Assembly: GCF_902806995.1 (NCBI RefSeq)
Contig: NZ_LR777654.1
Span: 310,001-374,000, forward strand
Origin: Chlamydiifrater volucris
GTDB taxonomy: Bacteria > Chlamydiota > Chlamydiia > Chlamydiales > Chlamydiaceae
DNA length: 64,000 bases
Reading direction: 5' to 3'
A program made the position numbers and the translations under genes. This document shows, in pieces, positions 45,545 through 54,879 of this stretch. The first letter of the stretch is position 1. The number at the start of each line of letters is the position of its first letter. Under the pieces are notes generated by a model. That model was not told the origin of the DNA. It saw only the letters and a program-made list of their open reading frames with translations, and did no database searches.

Positions 45545-47236
45545 TTAATCGGGAATTTCTATGCAGCGATGGTTAAGGGCAGGCTTTTTTGTCGTGTAAT
45601 TATCGTCTAACTTATTGATTAATAGGGTAAATGGGCAAAATGTGTCTGAAGATGTTTCTGGGGGGTATTGAATTTGAAGGGGACCAGGGAATCTGTAAGA
45701 ATCTTCAAGGCTCCATATCTTTCGATAGAGTTCGAGTTTTTGAAAAGCAGGTGAAGAAATATCTACCAAATGTTTTTTAATCATAGGAATTGTCTCACCA
45801 CTAGCGTTTTTTAATAGCGTAAGCATACCTGAGATAGGGACACCACGGAAATTTCTGTTCTCGGGAGTCAACATGAGATTATCAATGCAGGATAAATAAC
45901 CGTTGTTTTTATTTTTGACTAGAACTGCAGCTCCCACTCCTAGAGCGTATCCGTAGTCATTGTCAAAAGCTGAAGGTAGACAACACCGTCCCTCATAACC
46001 TAGGAAGTGAGAAACAGCATTAAAGGGAACGTTTTTAAAATTTTCCCTTAGTTCTTTTTCCACCAAGTAAATAAGGAAGGAATCAACGCTAATTTTGGAC
46101 ACATAAACATTGCCATGAGCATCTCTATCGCTGAGGAGCTGATGTTGCACTTTTTTAGGAAAGCTTTGTAGTAGGCGTTGCGATTTTTCTGAAAGTAAGT
46201 TTTCTATGTTTTCAGACGTAGGGAGACTATTGATTTCTTCTATAAGGAGCTTAATTTCAGGGATAAACTCTATAATACCCTCAGGTATTAAAACAACACC
46301 ATAATATTTTCCAATAGAAGCTCTCTCAGCTATTACGGTGCAAATTTCAGATACAATAGCTTTTAAAGAGAGATTCTTAGCAGCAATTTCTTCACCTATT
46401 AACACCATGTTGGGGTGTGTCTGGAAGGCGCACTCTAGAGCGATATGAGAGGCGGATCTGCCCATGAGCTTGATAAAATGGTAATGTGCCTGACAGGAGA
46501 GCGCGTCTCTGGAGATATTCCCTATAAGATTGGAATAGAATTTGGTTGCAGAATCGAATCCAAAAGGAAGTTCTAAGTATTTGCTATGTATGTCCCCATC
46601 GATAGTTTTGGGTACTCCAACGACTGTAGTTTTAGAATTGTTTTCTGCAAAGTAATTGGCTAATATTGCTGTAGCAGTATTGGAGCCATCTCCTCCGACA
46701 ATGACCAATCCGTCAAGATCTAGATTCTGGGCAGCCGTCAAGCATTTTTTTTTATTATCTTTTGTTACTATAGATTGTCTTCCAGTGCTTATAATGTTAA
46801 ACCCTCCAGAATTACGGTAGGAATGCAGAAACTCCGACGAAATGGCTACATATTCCTGATTAATAATTCCTTGGCCGCCTTCTATAAAGCCCAGGAGGAT
46901 AGAGTCTGGATGAATCTTTTTTAACCCATCGAACAAGCCTGATAGTACATTATGTCCCCCAGGAGCAGGCCCTCCAGAAAGCATGATACCCACTCGCAAA
47001 GGGCAATTATGTTCTGGCGACCCTTGTTTAACTGCCTTGACGTAACCTCCTTTAGAGATATGTGGGAAGGCAAGGAGAATTTTTTGTGTGATCTCATCTG
47101 TTTGGTCGCCGGTTTTTGAGGAACACGCTTTACAAGTTGGAGCAGGAATGGTAACTAAAAGCTCAGGATTTCGTAATTCCTTAGGAAGTGTTGGAGAAAA
47201 ACTGGACAAACATTCTTCAGGAGTTATATAGGGCAT
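45545..47236 (-). CDS. PFP-type phosphofructokinase, Gly/Lys form (563 aa)
   Basis: Second long PfkA-family enzyme. MLSGGPAPGGHNVL, loop GGDGSNT (residues 181-187, Gly184), catalytic GVPKTIDGDIH (Lys210, Asp213), LMGRSASHIALECAF. Gly at the position after GGD is the ATP-type residue, while the Lys of PKTID is the pyrophosphate-type residue; the donor is thus ambiguous. N-terminal residues 1-75 carry a Cys cluster (CKACSS) not present in the other copy. ATG 47236, divergent from the unrecognised gene at 47382. Both copies being kept suggests different donors or regulation, which is inference. Confidence 0.9.
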   Translation of the reverse strand: MPYITPEECLSSFSPTLPKELRNPELLVTIPAPTCKACSSKTGDQTDEITQKILLAFPHISKGGYVKAVKQGSPEHNCPLRVGIMLSGGPAPGGHNVLSGLFDGLKKIHPDSILLGFIEGGQGIINQEYVAISSEFLHSYRNSGGFNIISTGRQSIVTKDNKKKCLTAAQNLDLDGLVIVGGDGSNTATAILANYFAENNSKTTVVGVPKTIDGDIHSKYLELPFGFDSATKFYSNLIGNISRDALSCQAHYHFIKLMGRSASHIALECAFQTHPNMVLIGEEIAAKNLSLKAIVSEICTVIAERASIGKYYGVVLIPEGIIEFIPEIKLLIEEINSLPTSENIENLLSEKSQRLLQSFPKKVQHQLLSDRDAHGNVYVSKISVDSFLIYLVEKELRENFKNVPFNAVSHFLGYEGRCCLPSAFDNDYGYALGVGAAVLVKNKNNGYLSCIDNLMLTPENRNFRGVPISGMLTLLKNASGETIPMIKKHLVDISSPAFQKLELYRKIWSLEDSYRFPGPLQIQYPPETSSDTFCPFTLLINKLDDNYTTKKPALNHRCIEIPD

Positions 47237-47381
47237 GCGTACTCTTGTGTGTTTTTTATATAAAGCTAAGCAAATTTTTTGTTTCGTTACAATGGGAATT
47301 GCCGGACTTTTTTGCTAAAATCGTTTATCTGTACAAGAGGGGCTACTATTTTGATTATTGGTAAACTTCAGGTAATGGAAA

Positions 47382-48305
47382 ATGACGCAAATCTTTTCTT
47401 ACGGACCCTTTCTTTCTTCTTTGGAAGATTGTGTAGTTATCACTGAGGGAGGAAAAAGGATCTCCGTTAACCTGTCGTTAGAATCTAAGCTTTCCAACGC
47501 AGAGAGAGAACAGTTTATACAACATGTGCGTCGTATAGGTGGTGCCTTGCAAGCTTCGTCTGCGGGGATGGCGGTGTTGATTTTAGGAGGGAATGTAAAC
47601 CTGTCTTTAGTCCTGGAGGAAAGTTTTTGCGAATTTTCTTTAGACAGAGAAAAACGTCCACTTTGCTTTCAGTTGCCCAGACTTAAGCTTTTTCGTTTAA
47701 AAAAAGATATTTCTTTTGTTTTAAGTGTCTTACAAGGGTTTTTCCCAGAAGAAAGAATTATTAGGGTTGTTTTTCTTTTAGCGCCCAGCCTCAAAGAAGC
47801 GACGATGTTGAATTATTTTGATTTTTTGCAAAAGAGTTGCGCACTTTCTTTCCAGGTTTCTGCTTCTTATTATTTGGAAGAGCCATGTTGTTGGAAGGAG
47901 TTTCCTGGAAGTATTGTGGCAAACATGGATGGAGAGATTTTTGGGAAAGTCTTAGTCGGTATTAGCACAGCGATTTTTAAAAGACCTTTACATACTCTTT
48001 TTATAAGACTAAAAGAGGGTGCAGCATGGGTGTCTTTTCGGGAAGGAAATGGCAATGTTCGTTGTGTAAACTTATTAAATCAAGCCTCCTCAGCTAAATG
48101 GAGCAGAGACGAGGTTTTTATTCTTAAACAACTTCTGGACCAAATTTTCTACTTTATGCTTCGATACTCGGGAGCTCTTGAAATAGTATTAAAGAAAAAC
48201 CAACGAAATCCTCTTGTATCTCTTCTCAAGAATTTTTATGCGAAGATAACAGGAAAGGTCGTTGGTAAAAAAGTAGTTATTACTTTCCTACCAACGGTTT
48301 TATGA
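47382..48305 (+). CDS. Unrecognised protein (307 aa)
   Basis: I do not recognise a family. No signal peptide or membrane segment. Sequence alternates beta strands and helices: N-terminal SLESKLSNAEREQFIQHVRRIGGALQASSAG, a hydrophobic strand MAVLILGGNVNLSLVL, a Leu/Lys-rich region and a C-terminal helical stretch (FILKQLLDQIFYFML). There are several Cys. Start ATG 47382 with AGGTAATGGA before it. It ends 11 bases before the convergent transporter gene, with a hairpin terminator inside its own last codons. Isolated between divergent and convergent neighbours, so single-gene transcription. Confidence 0.7.
   Translation: MTQIFSYGPFLSSLEDCVVITEGGKRISVNLSLESKLSNAEREQFIQHVRRIGGALQASSAGMAVLILGGNVNLSLVLEESFCEFSLDREKRPLCFQLPRLKLFRLKKDISFVLSVLQGFFPEERIIRVVFLLAPSLKEATMLNYFDFLQKSCALSFQVSASYYLEEPCCWKEFPGSIVANMDGEIFGKVLVGISTAIFKRPLHTLFIRLKEGAAWVSFREGNGNVRCVNLLNQASSAKWSRDEVFILKQLLDQIFYFMLRYSGALEIVLKKNQRNPLVSLLKNFYAKITGKVVGKKVVITFLPTVL
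48260..48302 (+). terminator. Terminator overlapping the 3' end of the coding region
   Basis: CGTTGGTA, inner AAAGTA/TACTTT helix, TACCAACG, then GGTTTTATG. The stop codon of the 307-residue gene lies in the T-rich tail, so the hairpin is coding sequence as well. Confidence 0.5.
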
Positions 48306-48316
48306 AGATTTTAGCA

Positions 48317-49729
48317 TTAGATTATTCCTAAAACTCGCCACCAAAGAGAGCCAATACCTATCCAAACCAAAATGTTCACAATACTCAGCATAAACCCTGA
48401 CAGCCACCATTCTTTGATAGAGACGAGTCCTGACCCATAAAATAGAGGCGCAGGTCCTGATCCATAATGAGTCAAACCCCCAAATAGGTTGCTAGAGAAG
48501 CTAAAAGCAAGAACAGAAAATATAGGATCCACACCCATAGACACAGCTACAGCCAGAAACACTGGATACATAGCGCCGATATGGGCTGTATTGCTAGCGA
48601 AGAGATAGTGAGAGTAAAAGTAGGCAATGAATAGGATTGGAAACCCTATGTGCCAGGACAGTCCCGATGTAGCTTTTACTATGGAGTCGCCCAGAGTAGG
48701 GATAAATCCCAGTTGATTTAGGTAAGAGGCCATCATAATCAAAGCCCCAAACCATATAAATGTTTCCCATGCTGTAGTATTTCCTATTACATCTTTTTGC
48801 CAATCAAGGATATTGAAGATGATCAACAGTGATAGCCCTATAAGAGCAGCAGTAGTTGCTGATATTCCCAAGAAATCGCCTAGTGTCCACAGGGTTACGA
48901 GAAGGAAGAATATGGATAAAATAATTTTTTCTCCTTTGCGTAAGGGGCCCATTTCTTTGAGTTTTAGTTGGGAAGTTCGTATAGCTTCTTCACAGGAGGT
49001 TATTGTTGGTGGATACAATTTCAGGAGTACTAAAGGCATCGCTATTAGACTCAATATTCCTGGTAAGAATGCAGCTTTAGCCCACAATGACCAAGATAAA
49101 GAGATGCCAACGTTTTGAGATAGAGCAGCCAAAAGAGGATTGCCTGCCATAGCTGTTAGGAACATAGCGCTGGTAATTACTGAACTTTGGTAAGCTACCT
49201 TGACTAAGTAAGAGCCTATAAGGTTTTCCGTTCCCTTTTCTGCTGTACTGCCGAAGGAATTGGTGAGTCCCATGACTACGGGGTAAATAATTCCTCCCGA
49301 ACGAGCCGTGACGCTGGGAATAGCTGGAGCAAGAAGAAAATCAGTAATGGTGAGTCCGTAGGCTAATCCCAAAGGACTTTTCCCCAAAATGCTAACGAAA
49401 AAGTATGCTACTCGCTCGCCCAGTCCTGTTTTAATAATACCCTTGGCTATAGAGAAAGATAAAAACACTAGCCAAGCAACTTGGTTATGAAACCCTGATA
49501 GTCCTTGCTCAACGGAAAGGGTTTTTGTAAGCAAAAGCAGTGATATGCTGATAATGGCAACAGCTCCCATAGGAACAGGCTGAAGAATAATTCCTGTGAT
49601 AGTTGTTGCAAAGACAGCGAAGAGCTGCCAGGCGTTTTGTTCTATAGAAACTGGTTTTGGAGAGAACCACAGAGCAGTAAATAACCCTGCGAGGAATAGT
49701 AGGGAAAAGAACTTGCGTTGTTTATTCAT
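48317..49729 (-). CDS. DASS-family dicarboxylate/2-oxoglutarate transporter
   Basis: 470 residues, about 12 membrane segments, divalent anion:Na+ symporter family (YbhI/SODiT1-like). Typical stretches: FHNQVAWLVFLSFSIAKG, PAIPSVTARSGGIIYPV, TTAWETFIWFGALIMMA, SNTAHIGAMYPVFLAVAV and GGLTHYGSGPAPLFYGSG. Likely imports dicarboxylates such as 2-oxoglutarate from the host to feed the partial TCA cycle of chlamydiae. Positive-inside N-terminus, ATG 49729. Convergent with the 47382 gene. Confidence 0.9.
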   Translation of the reverse strand: MNKQRKFFSLLFLAGLFTALWFSPKPVSIEQNAWQLFAVFATTITGIILQPVPMGAVAIISISLLLLTKTLSVEQGLSGFHNQVAWLVFLSFSIAKGIIKTGLGERVAYFFVSILGKSPLGLAYGLTITDFLLAPAIPSVTARSGGIIYPVVMGLTNSFGSTAEKGTENLIGSYLVKVAYQSSVITSAMFLTAMAGNPLLAALSQNVGISLSWSLWAKAAFLPGILSLIAMPLVLLKLYPPTITSCEEAIRTSQLKLKEMGPLRKGEKIILSIFFLLVTLWTLGDFLGISATTAALIGLSLLIIFNILDWQKDVIGNTTAWETFIWFGALIMMASYLNQLGFIPTLGDSIVKATSGLSWHIGFPILFIAYFYSHYLFASNTAHIGAMYPVFLAVAVSMGVDPIFSVLAFSFSSNLFGGLTHYGSGPAPLFYGSGLVSIKEWWLSGFMLSIVNILVWIGIGSLWWRVLGII

Positions 49730-49778
49730 TGTGTAAACTCATTACAAATTAAAAGAAGAAGTGTAGAGAAAAATTAGG

Positions 49779-50543
49779 CTATAAGGAGAAATCCTCTAAC
49801 CATTTTTCCATTTCTTCCAATGTATCATTAATTAATTCTGTTGCTGAATGAAGTTCGTAAAGACAAGATTCTAAGGATTCTTCATCCAATATATTGCGCA
49901 CATCTTCCAAGCTGATAAAAGCTGTGTCGACAAGGTTGTCTTCGAAAGCTTGACGAATGGCAGGATAAATTTCTTCTGGGTATAGCGAGCAGGATGCTGC
50001 TATGAGATTATCCCAGGCAAAGGAATGAGAGCGTTCTAACTTATTGTTGAGCAATTCTCCAAAATATTCAATAAGGGAATCTCGGTCCATTTTTCCGACG
50101 CCAACGAGTATAGTGAGACTTGTCAATGCTGCAGCCTTTACATATTCATTAATTCCTGGAGTCTCTATTAGCTGCTTAATGTAACTATCGTCGTTGCAAA
50201 CGCTAGCCATGATTCTGGCGAGATCTTCCGTAAGCACATCTCCGGCTATGGCATGTGGCGTGTCATCGCAGAAAGAAAAAAGTTCTACAATCAGAGGGAG
50301 AGCCCGTGTTTCTCGGAATTGTGCTAGGAGGTACATAGCATAGAGATGCCCTTGGTAGTTGCGATCTTCGATAATCTCTGGGACCTGCCTAGTAGCTTCT
50401 GTTAGAATATTTAGGAGATAAGGAGTGATTTGCTTTTGTTTGACAATTGCCGCTTCGATAGCCTCTCTTGGAAGGATGCCCTCATCGTAAGCCAAGTCTT
50501 CCAAAATGTGAGAGATATCCATGTTTCTACTAGTCTCCATCAT
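49779..50543 (-). CDS. DUF1186 family protein, HEAT-like (254 aa)
   Basis: Matches DUF1186: helical-repeat sequence such as [27 protein letters not shown] and [27 protein letters not shown], ending in acidic helices. No catalytic motif; probably a scaffold or binding protein in the cytoplasm. ATG choices are 50543 and 50522. The promoter at 50559-50587 would give only about 9 bases of leader to the first, while 50522 ([10 protein letters not shown]) has a ~30 base leader with GGAG upstream, so 50522 is the better start. Function unknown. Confidence 0.75.
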   Translation of the reverse strand: MMETSRNMDISHILEDLAYDEGILPREAIEAAIVKQKQITPYLLNILTEATRQVPEIIEDRNYQGHLYAMYLLAQFRETRALPLIVELFSFCDDTPHAIAGDVLTEDLARIMASVCNDDSYIKQLIETPGINEYVKAAALTSLTILVGVGKMDRDSLIEYFGELLNNKLERSHSFAWDNLIAASCSLYPEEIYPAIRQAFEDNLVDTAFISLEDVRNILDEESLESCLYELHSATELINDTLEEMEKWLEDFSL

Positions 50544-50558
50544 TAGAGCCTAGCCTTG

Positions 50559-50587
50559 GATTTACATGGTCAGACTCTTCATGTCAA
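50559..50587 (-). promoter_or_regulatory. Predicted sigma-66 promoter for the DUF1186 gene
   Basis: Minus strand: TTGACA (perfect), 17-base spacer, TAAATC. Among the best -35 matches in the window. The predicted start at about 50552 argues for the downstream ATG. Confidence 0.65.
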
Positions 50588-50681
50588 TCTTTTGTCTACA
50601 ACTGAGGAACAATCAGGGATCAGCAGGATATCATATTTCTTCTTTCCGTGCATTCCCAACTATCTTTTGCTGGTATTTAAA

Positions 50682-51437
50682 TTACGAGGATACATGGGAT
50701 TGTAGACAGAAATGTGGGATAGAAGATAAGAGTTCTTTAGTGTGAGGGTGCTTAGGTGATTGGAAAAGATCTTCTTTGACATTTCTTTCAACAACAGAGC
50801 CTTTATGCATGACAGCAATCTCATCAGCTAGGGAGTAGGCAGCAGGCATGTCATGAGTTATGAACAATATAGTGTGATTTCTTTGTTCTTTAATATTTTT
50901 GAAAAGTTCTAAAGCTATTATTTGGTTTGGGGTGTCTAGAGAGGAAAGAGGTTCGTCGCAGATAAGAAGTCGTGGGTTGGTAATGATAGCTCTTGCTATA
51001 GCGACTCGTTGCTTTTGTCCCCCACTAAGCTTACTTGGAATGGAGTAGACAATATCTCTTGGGAGGTTAACCAGTTCCAGGGCTTCAAATAATCGGGATT
51101 CAATTTCTTTCTTAGATTTTTTTTTCAGAATCTTTAATGGTTCACAGATAATTTTCTCTACAGTCATAGAGGGATTGAGAGAGGCATGGATATCCTGAAA
51201 GATAATTTGGACAGATTCAACCTTGTGCAGCGAGTGAATGTTGACAAAGTTAATATTTCCAGAAGAGGGTTTGATGATGCCCATGATGGCCATAGCCAAT
51301 GAGGATTTTCCTGATCCGCTTTCACCTACCAAGGCAAGGCAAGACCCTTCAAACATTGTCAGACATACATTGCTCAAAATAGTGTGTCCTCTGGAGGAAT
51401 AATTGAGATTGGAAATGTGAAGAAGAGGAGATTTCAT
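50682..51437 (-). CDS. oppF: Oligopeptide ABC transporter ATPase OppF
   Basis: 251 residues. Walker A GESGSGKSSLAMA, signature LSGGQKQRVAIARAI, Walker B LLICDEPLSSLD, switch His in FITHDMPAA. The family's usual C-terminal Cys cluster/peptide-transporter extension is short here (ends LLSSIPHFCLQSHVSS), so the protein is shorter than typical OppF. Powers peptide uptake with OppD at the inner membrane. Two bases after oppD, last gene of the operon. Confidence 0.92.
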   Translation of the reverse strand: MKSPLLHISNLNYSSRGHTILSNVCLTMFEGSCLALVGESGSGKSSLAMAIMGIIKPSSGNINFVNIHSLHKVESVQIIFQDIHASLNPSMTVEKIICEPLKILKKKSKKEIESRLFEALELVNLPRDIVYSIPSKLSGGQKQRVAIARAIITNPRLLICDEPLSSLDTPNQIIALELFKNIKEQRNHTILFITHDMPAAYSLADEIAVMHKGSVVERNVKEDLFQSPKHPHTKELLSSIPHFCLQSHVSS

Positions 51438-51438
51438 A

Positions 51439-52356
51439 CTAGTAGTTGGTTGTTGTAACAGGTTCTTCTAAAAGTGTGACGTTGTGAAGAAGTGTAGTAT
51501 TTTCGGATTCTGAGCACTTGTTAGAGGTCGTCAAAATACGTTTATGATGATGAATTGCCCAAGGGATTTTAGTAAAAGAGTCTAAGAGTTTTTGTGTATA
51601 AGGGTGCGCAGGCGAGGAGAACACCTTTTTGACAGGACCTATTTCTATAATATTACCTGATTGCATAACAGCTACATACTCACATAGTTCTGGGACAATT
51701 GATAAGTTGTGGGTGATAAGGAACAATGAAGATTGGTATCTTTTGGATAGATTGTTGAGGATAGAGAGAACTTTCCATTGAGAAACAGAATCTAAAGCAG
51801 TTGTAGGCTCGTCAGCTATAATGAGATCAGGCTTACAAGATAGAGCAATGGCTATGACTATGCGTTGTCTCATACCTCCACTGAGTTCGAAGGGGTAAAG
51901 GGATAAACATCGTCTAGGGTTGGCTATTTTCACATTTTCTAGAAGGTTTAGGGCTTTCTCAAAGGCTTCTTCCTTGCTCAAGCCTAGATGATGTATTAGG
52001 GGCTCTGTAAGTTGAGTTCCAACTTTCATTGATGGCGTCAGAGCCCCCATAGCATTCTGCGGAATGTAGGAGATTCTTTTTCCTCTTAATTTATGGATAT
52101 CTTTAGGAGATAGTGTTGAAAGATCTGTATCATCAAATAAAATTTTCCCCGAAACTGTGCATTTCTTTGGCAGGAAAGAGGTTATAGCTTTAGAAATCAT
52201 GGTCTTGCCAGAACCGCTCTCACCGACCAATGCAAATCGATCTCCTTTGCGGATAGAGAATGAAATATCCTTCACAATTGGGACAAAATTACCAGACATT
52301 GTTTCATGATAGATAGATAGCTCATGAACTTTTAAAAGGGTAGAAGGATTATCCAA
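51439..52356 (-). CDS. oppD: Oligopeptide ABC transporter ATPase OppD
   Basis: 305 residues. Walker A GESGSGKTMISKA, signature LSGGMRQRIVIAIAL, Walker B LIIADEPTTALD, LITHNLSIVPE switch. The C-terminal oligopeptide-transporter region starts SSPAHPYTQKLLDS, then a tail without an evident iron-sulphur Cys cluster. Overlaps the oppC end by 8 bases. Partner of OppF; the complex imports oligopeptides from the periplasm. Confidence 0.94.
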   Translation of the reverse strand: MDNPSTLLKVHELSIYHETMSGNFVPIVKDISFSIRKGDRFALVGESGSGKTMISKAITSFLPKKCTVSGKILFDDTDLSTLSPKDIHKLRGKRISYIPQNAMGALTPSMKVGTQLTEPLIHHLGLSKEEAFEKALNLLENVKIANPRRCLSLYPFELSGGMRQRIVIAIALSCKPDLIIADEPTTALDSVSQWKVLSILNNLSKRYQSSLFLITHNLSIVPELCEYVAVMQSGNIIEIGPVKKVFSSPAHPYTQKLLDSFTKIPWAIHHHKRILTTSNKCSESENTTLLHNVTLLEEPVTTTNY

Positions 52357-53203
52357 AATACTCTTCCTTTTGTAGCATAAGTTTTGTCCCTTCTCCTATT
52401 AAGTTAAAAGTTATAGAAAGAGCAACGAGAAAAGCTGCGGGGATGAAAAATAACCATGGATAGTAGTCTAAGGCATTTAGACCATCTTTGACAAGTGTTC
52501 CTAGACTAGCTTTTGGTGGTTGAATTCCTAATCCGAGGAAGCTAATAAAAGCTTCAGTATAAATGGCTGATGGAATAGTAAAAATCATTGTGGATAGAAT
52601 GGGAGAAATAGTGTTGGGAATGAGGTGATGGAAAAGAATATGAAAGATGCTTGCATTCATTGCTTTAGAGGCTAGAACATAGCCCTGGTTATTGAGAAGA
52701 AAAAATTGATTTCGAATAATTCTTGCCATAGGTATCCATCCCGTGGCAGCCATTGCTAAAATCACAGGGAAAAAACCCTTATTGAAGACCAAGAGGAATA
52801 AGATTACTACTAGAGTCTTAGGGATGGAGTGGAGAATCTCCGTCAAGCGCATGAGGAAAAAGTCTATGCGCTTGCCGCCAGCTAAAGACAATGTAGCCCA
52901 TAACAATCCAATCACTAGGTCTATAAATGTAGCAGATAGAGCTACCGTCATGGATATTTTTACGCCCTGGGTAGTCCTTGATAACATGCAGCGGCCTAAT
53001 CCATCTGTTCCAAAGGGAAATTCTTTACATGGCTGGCTAAGAGCTTTTTCTAAGCATGTTTTTTCGTAACTAGGAAAAATTTTGGAAAAAACAAATGCGT
53101 AAACTGTTAGCAAAAAAAGCAAGCCTATTCCAGCCAAAAACATTTTTTTTCCAGGTGCCGCTTTTTTCCAAAAGATGTAAGAGGCTGTTCGAATGAAAGT
53201 CAT
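52349..53203 (-). CDS. oppC: Oligopeptide ABC transporter permease OppC
   Basis: 284 residues with six hydrophobic segments and a permease EAA loop in YVLASKAMNASIFHILFHHLIPN. PFGTDGLGRCMLSRTTQG is the typical entry of OppC/DppC. Pairs with OppB to form the membrane channel. ATG 53203 overlaps the stop of the oppA copy upstream by one base (TAATG), showing the binding protein is translated from the same message. Confidence 0.92.
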   Translation of the reverse strand: MTFIRTASYIFWKKAAPGKKMFLAGIGLLFLLTVYAFVFSKIFPSYEKTCLEKALSQPCKEFPFGTDGLGRCMLSRTTQGVKISMTVALSATFIDLVIGLLWATLSLAGGKRIDFFLMRLTEILHSIPKTLVVILFLLVFNKGFFPVILAMAATGWIPMARIIRNQFFLLNNQGYVLASKAMNASIFHILFHHLIPNTISPILSTMIFTIPSAIYTEAFISFLGLGIQPPKASLGTLVKDGLNALDYYPWLFFIPAAFLVALSITFNLIGEGTKLMLQKEEYFG

Positions 53204-54879
53204 TAGGATCTCGCGCTTGTTAGGGTGGGTTCACGATCTATAGTTGCATACTTTAGATCCAAGGTTCCCAGAGGGGAAGCGTAAATATTTTTCATAGGTA
53301 AGTTGACAGCATACATGTAACCATAGTGGTATAGAGGAATGATTGGATAATCGGAAAGGATAATTTCCTCTGCTTGGGTGATAAGGGTCTTAATGTCTTC
53401 TTCTTGAGAGGAGTATAGTTGCCCGAGGACTGCGTCAAAAGCACGATTTTTCCACTTGGAAGCATGCCTTGGGGCTGTATTTTTATCTGGATCCCCTAGG
53501 ACGGAGAGAAAGGCTAGAGGATGAGAATATTCTGCGATCCACCCTCCAGATGCTATCGTATAAGATCCTTGTTTTCGTTTTTCAATAAAATTATGGTACT
53601 CTGTTCCGACAATGGGCACAGAGAAGTTCAGAACTTCTTTCCACTGTTGTTGAATTTCTTGGATGACATAAGCAAAGATTTTAGATTCCATGGGATAAAT
53701 GATAGATAATTCTTCTAACTCTTTTTCAGAAAGTTCCTCTTTTGCTTTTTCGAAATAACTTCGAGCCATAGATTCTCTTTCCTCCCGGGAGAGATAACTT
53801 TTTGGGTGAGATTTTATTTGAGAAAGAGCTGGAGGCAAGAAGCTATAGGCAACAGAATTATATCTGCCGGCGAGGGATAACAAGGCTTCTCTATCAATGG
53901 CATAGGTTAAGGCTTTTCTGAGATTTATGGAATTACTAGGGGTTTTTTTTGTATTGCAGATCAGAACAGCTGTACCCATTACAGGAAACGAGTGTAAAGC
54001 ATGAGGCGCTGATTCTTCCAATTGTTTCATAGGTTCGTTAGGAATAGGGATGCTCCATGGGCTACCTTCCCAGTGCACTTCGCCTTGTTTGAAAAGGTTA
54101 TGCGTAGTGTAGGCGTCCGGAAAAACTTTGAAACTGACTTTATCTAATTTTACTTGGCTAGCGTCCCAGTAAAGGGGGTTTTTAGATATTTCTATGATAT
54201 CTTGCATTTTGTACTTTGAGATAATAAACGGACCATTAGAGATGAATGCAGCATCGTTTTCTACGTGTTTTTTTGTATATGTATCTCTTTTAGATTTATG
54301 GACGGGGAAAAATATTGGATGGGCTAGGATGTGGCAAAAATGGGAAAGAGGTCTTTCCAAAGTAATTTGCAATATATCGGGAGCCAAAGCTTTTACTCCC
54401 AAGGATTCTTTAGGTAGAAAGCCTGCGCGGATGGCTTTGCTATTTTTGATACTAAACAACAGAGAGGGGTTTGATGGCATTAAGTCGGAACTATGAAGTT
54501 GAACAAGAGATTCTTCAAAATCTTGGGCTGTAACAGGATCTCCATTGCTCCAGAGAGTCTTTTTTAAGAAAAAGGTATAGATGGTGCCGTCCTCAGATAG
54601 GTGGTAGCTTTCCACTGTTGCAGGCTGTAACCCAGAGGCGTGTTCACGAAACAATCCCTCGTAAATATTCTTCATGAGGGAAAGATCTCTAGACAATGTT
54701 ACCTGGCGAGGATCTAAGGATAGCGGATCATTGTTTATAGAAACTATAAGGTTATTTTGTGTTTTTGGTGCACAAGTCCTATGGCAGCACGGGAGAATAA
54801 GGGAAAACGAAAAGAGAGCTGTAAATCCTCCACACCTGTAAGCGAATTTATAAAAAGATGATTTAGTTGTTGTTTTCAT
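53203..54879 (-). CDS. oppA: Oligopeptide-binding protein OppA, third copy (between oppB and oppC)
   Basis: 558 residues, SBP family 5. N-terminal export signal with a Cys at position 31 in LILPCCHRT; the residue before the Cys is Pro, unlike a standard lipobox, so lipidation is uncertain. Body motifs SLDPRQVTLSRDLSLMKNIYEGLF, SNGDPVTAQDFEESL, NGPFIISKY, LRKALTYAIDREAL. Binds peptides in the periplasm. Its gene lies within the oppB-oppC operon and overlaps both neighbours, so expression is tied to the permease. Peptide preference unknown. Confidence 0.92.
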   Translation of the reverse strand: MKTTTKSSFYKFAYRCGGFTALFSFSLILPCCHRTCAPKTQNNLIVSINNDPLSLDPRQVTLSRDLSLMKNIYEGLFREHASGLQPATVESYHLSEDGTIYTFFLKKTLWSNGDPVTAQDFEESLVQLHSSDLMPSNPSLLFSIKNSKAIRAGFLPKESLGVKALAPDILQITLERPLSHFCHILAHPIFFPVHKSKRDTYTKKHVENDAAFISNGPFIISKYKMQDIIEISKNPLYWDASQVKLDKVSFKVFPDAYTTHNLFKQGEVHWEGSPWSIPIPNEPMKQLEESAPHALHSFPVMGTAVLICNTKKTPSNSINLRKALTYAIDREALLSLAGRYNSVAYSFLPPALSQIKSHPKSYLSREERESMARSYFEKAKEELSEKELEELSIIYPMESKIFAYVIQEIQQQWKEVLNFSVPIVGTEYHNFIEKRKQGSYTIASGGWIAEYSHPLAFLSVLGDPDKNTAPRHASKWKNRAFDAVLGQLYSSQEEDIKTLITQAEEIILSDYPIIPLYHYGYMYAVNLPMKNIYASPLGTLDLKYATIDREPTLTSARS

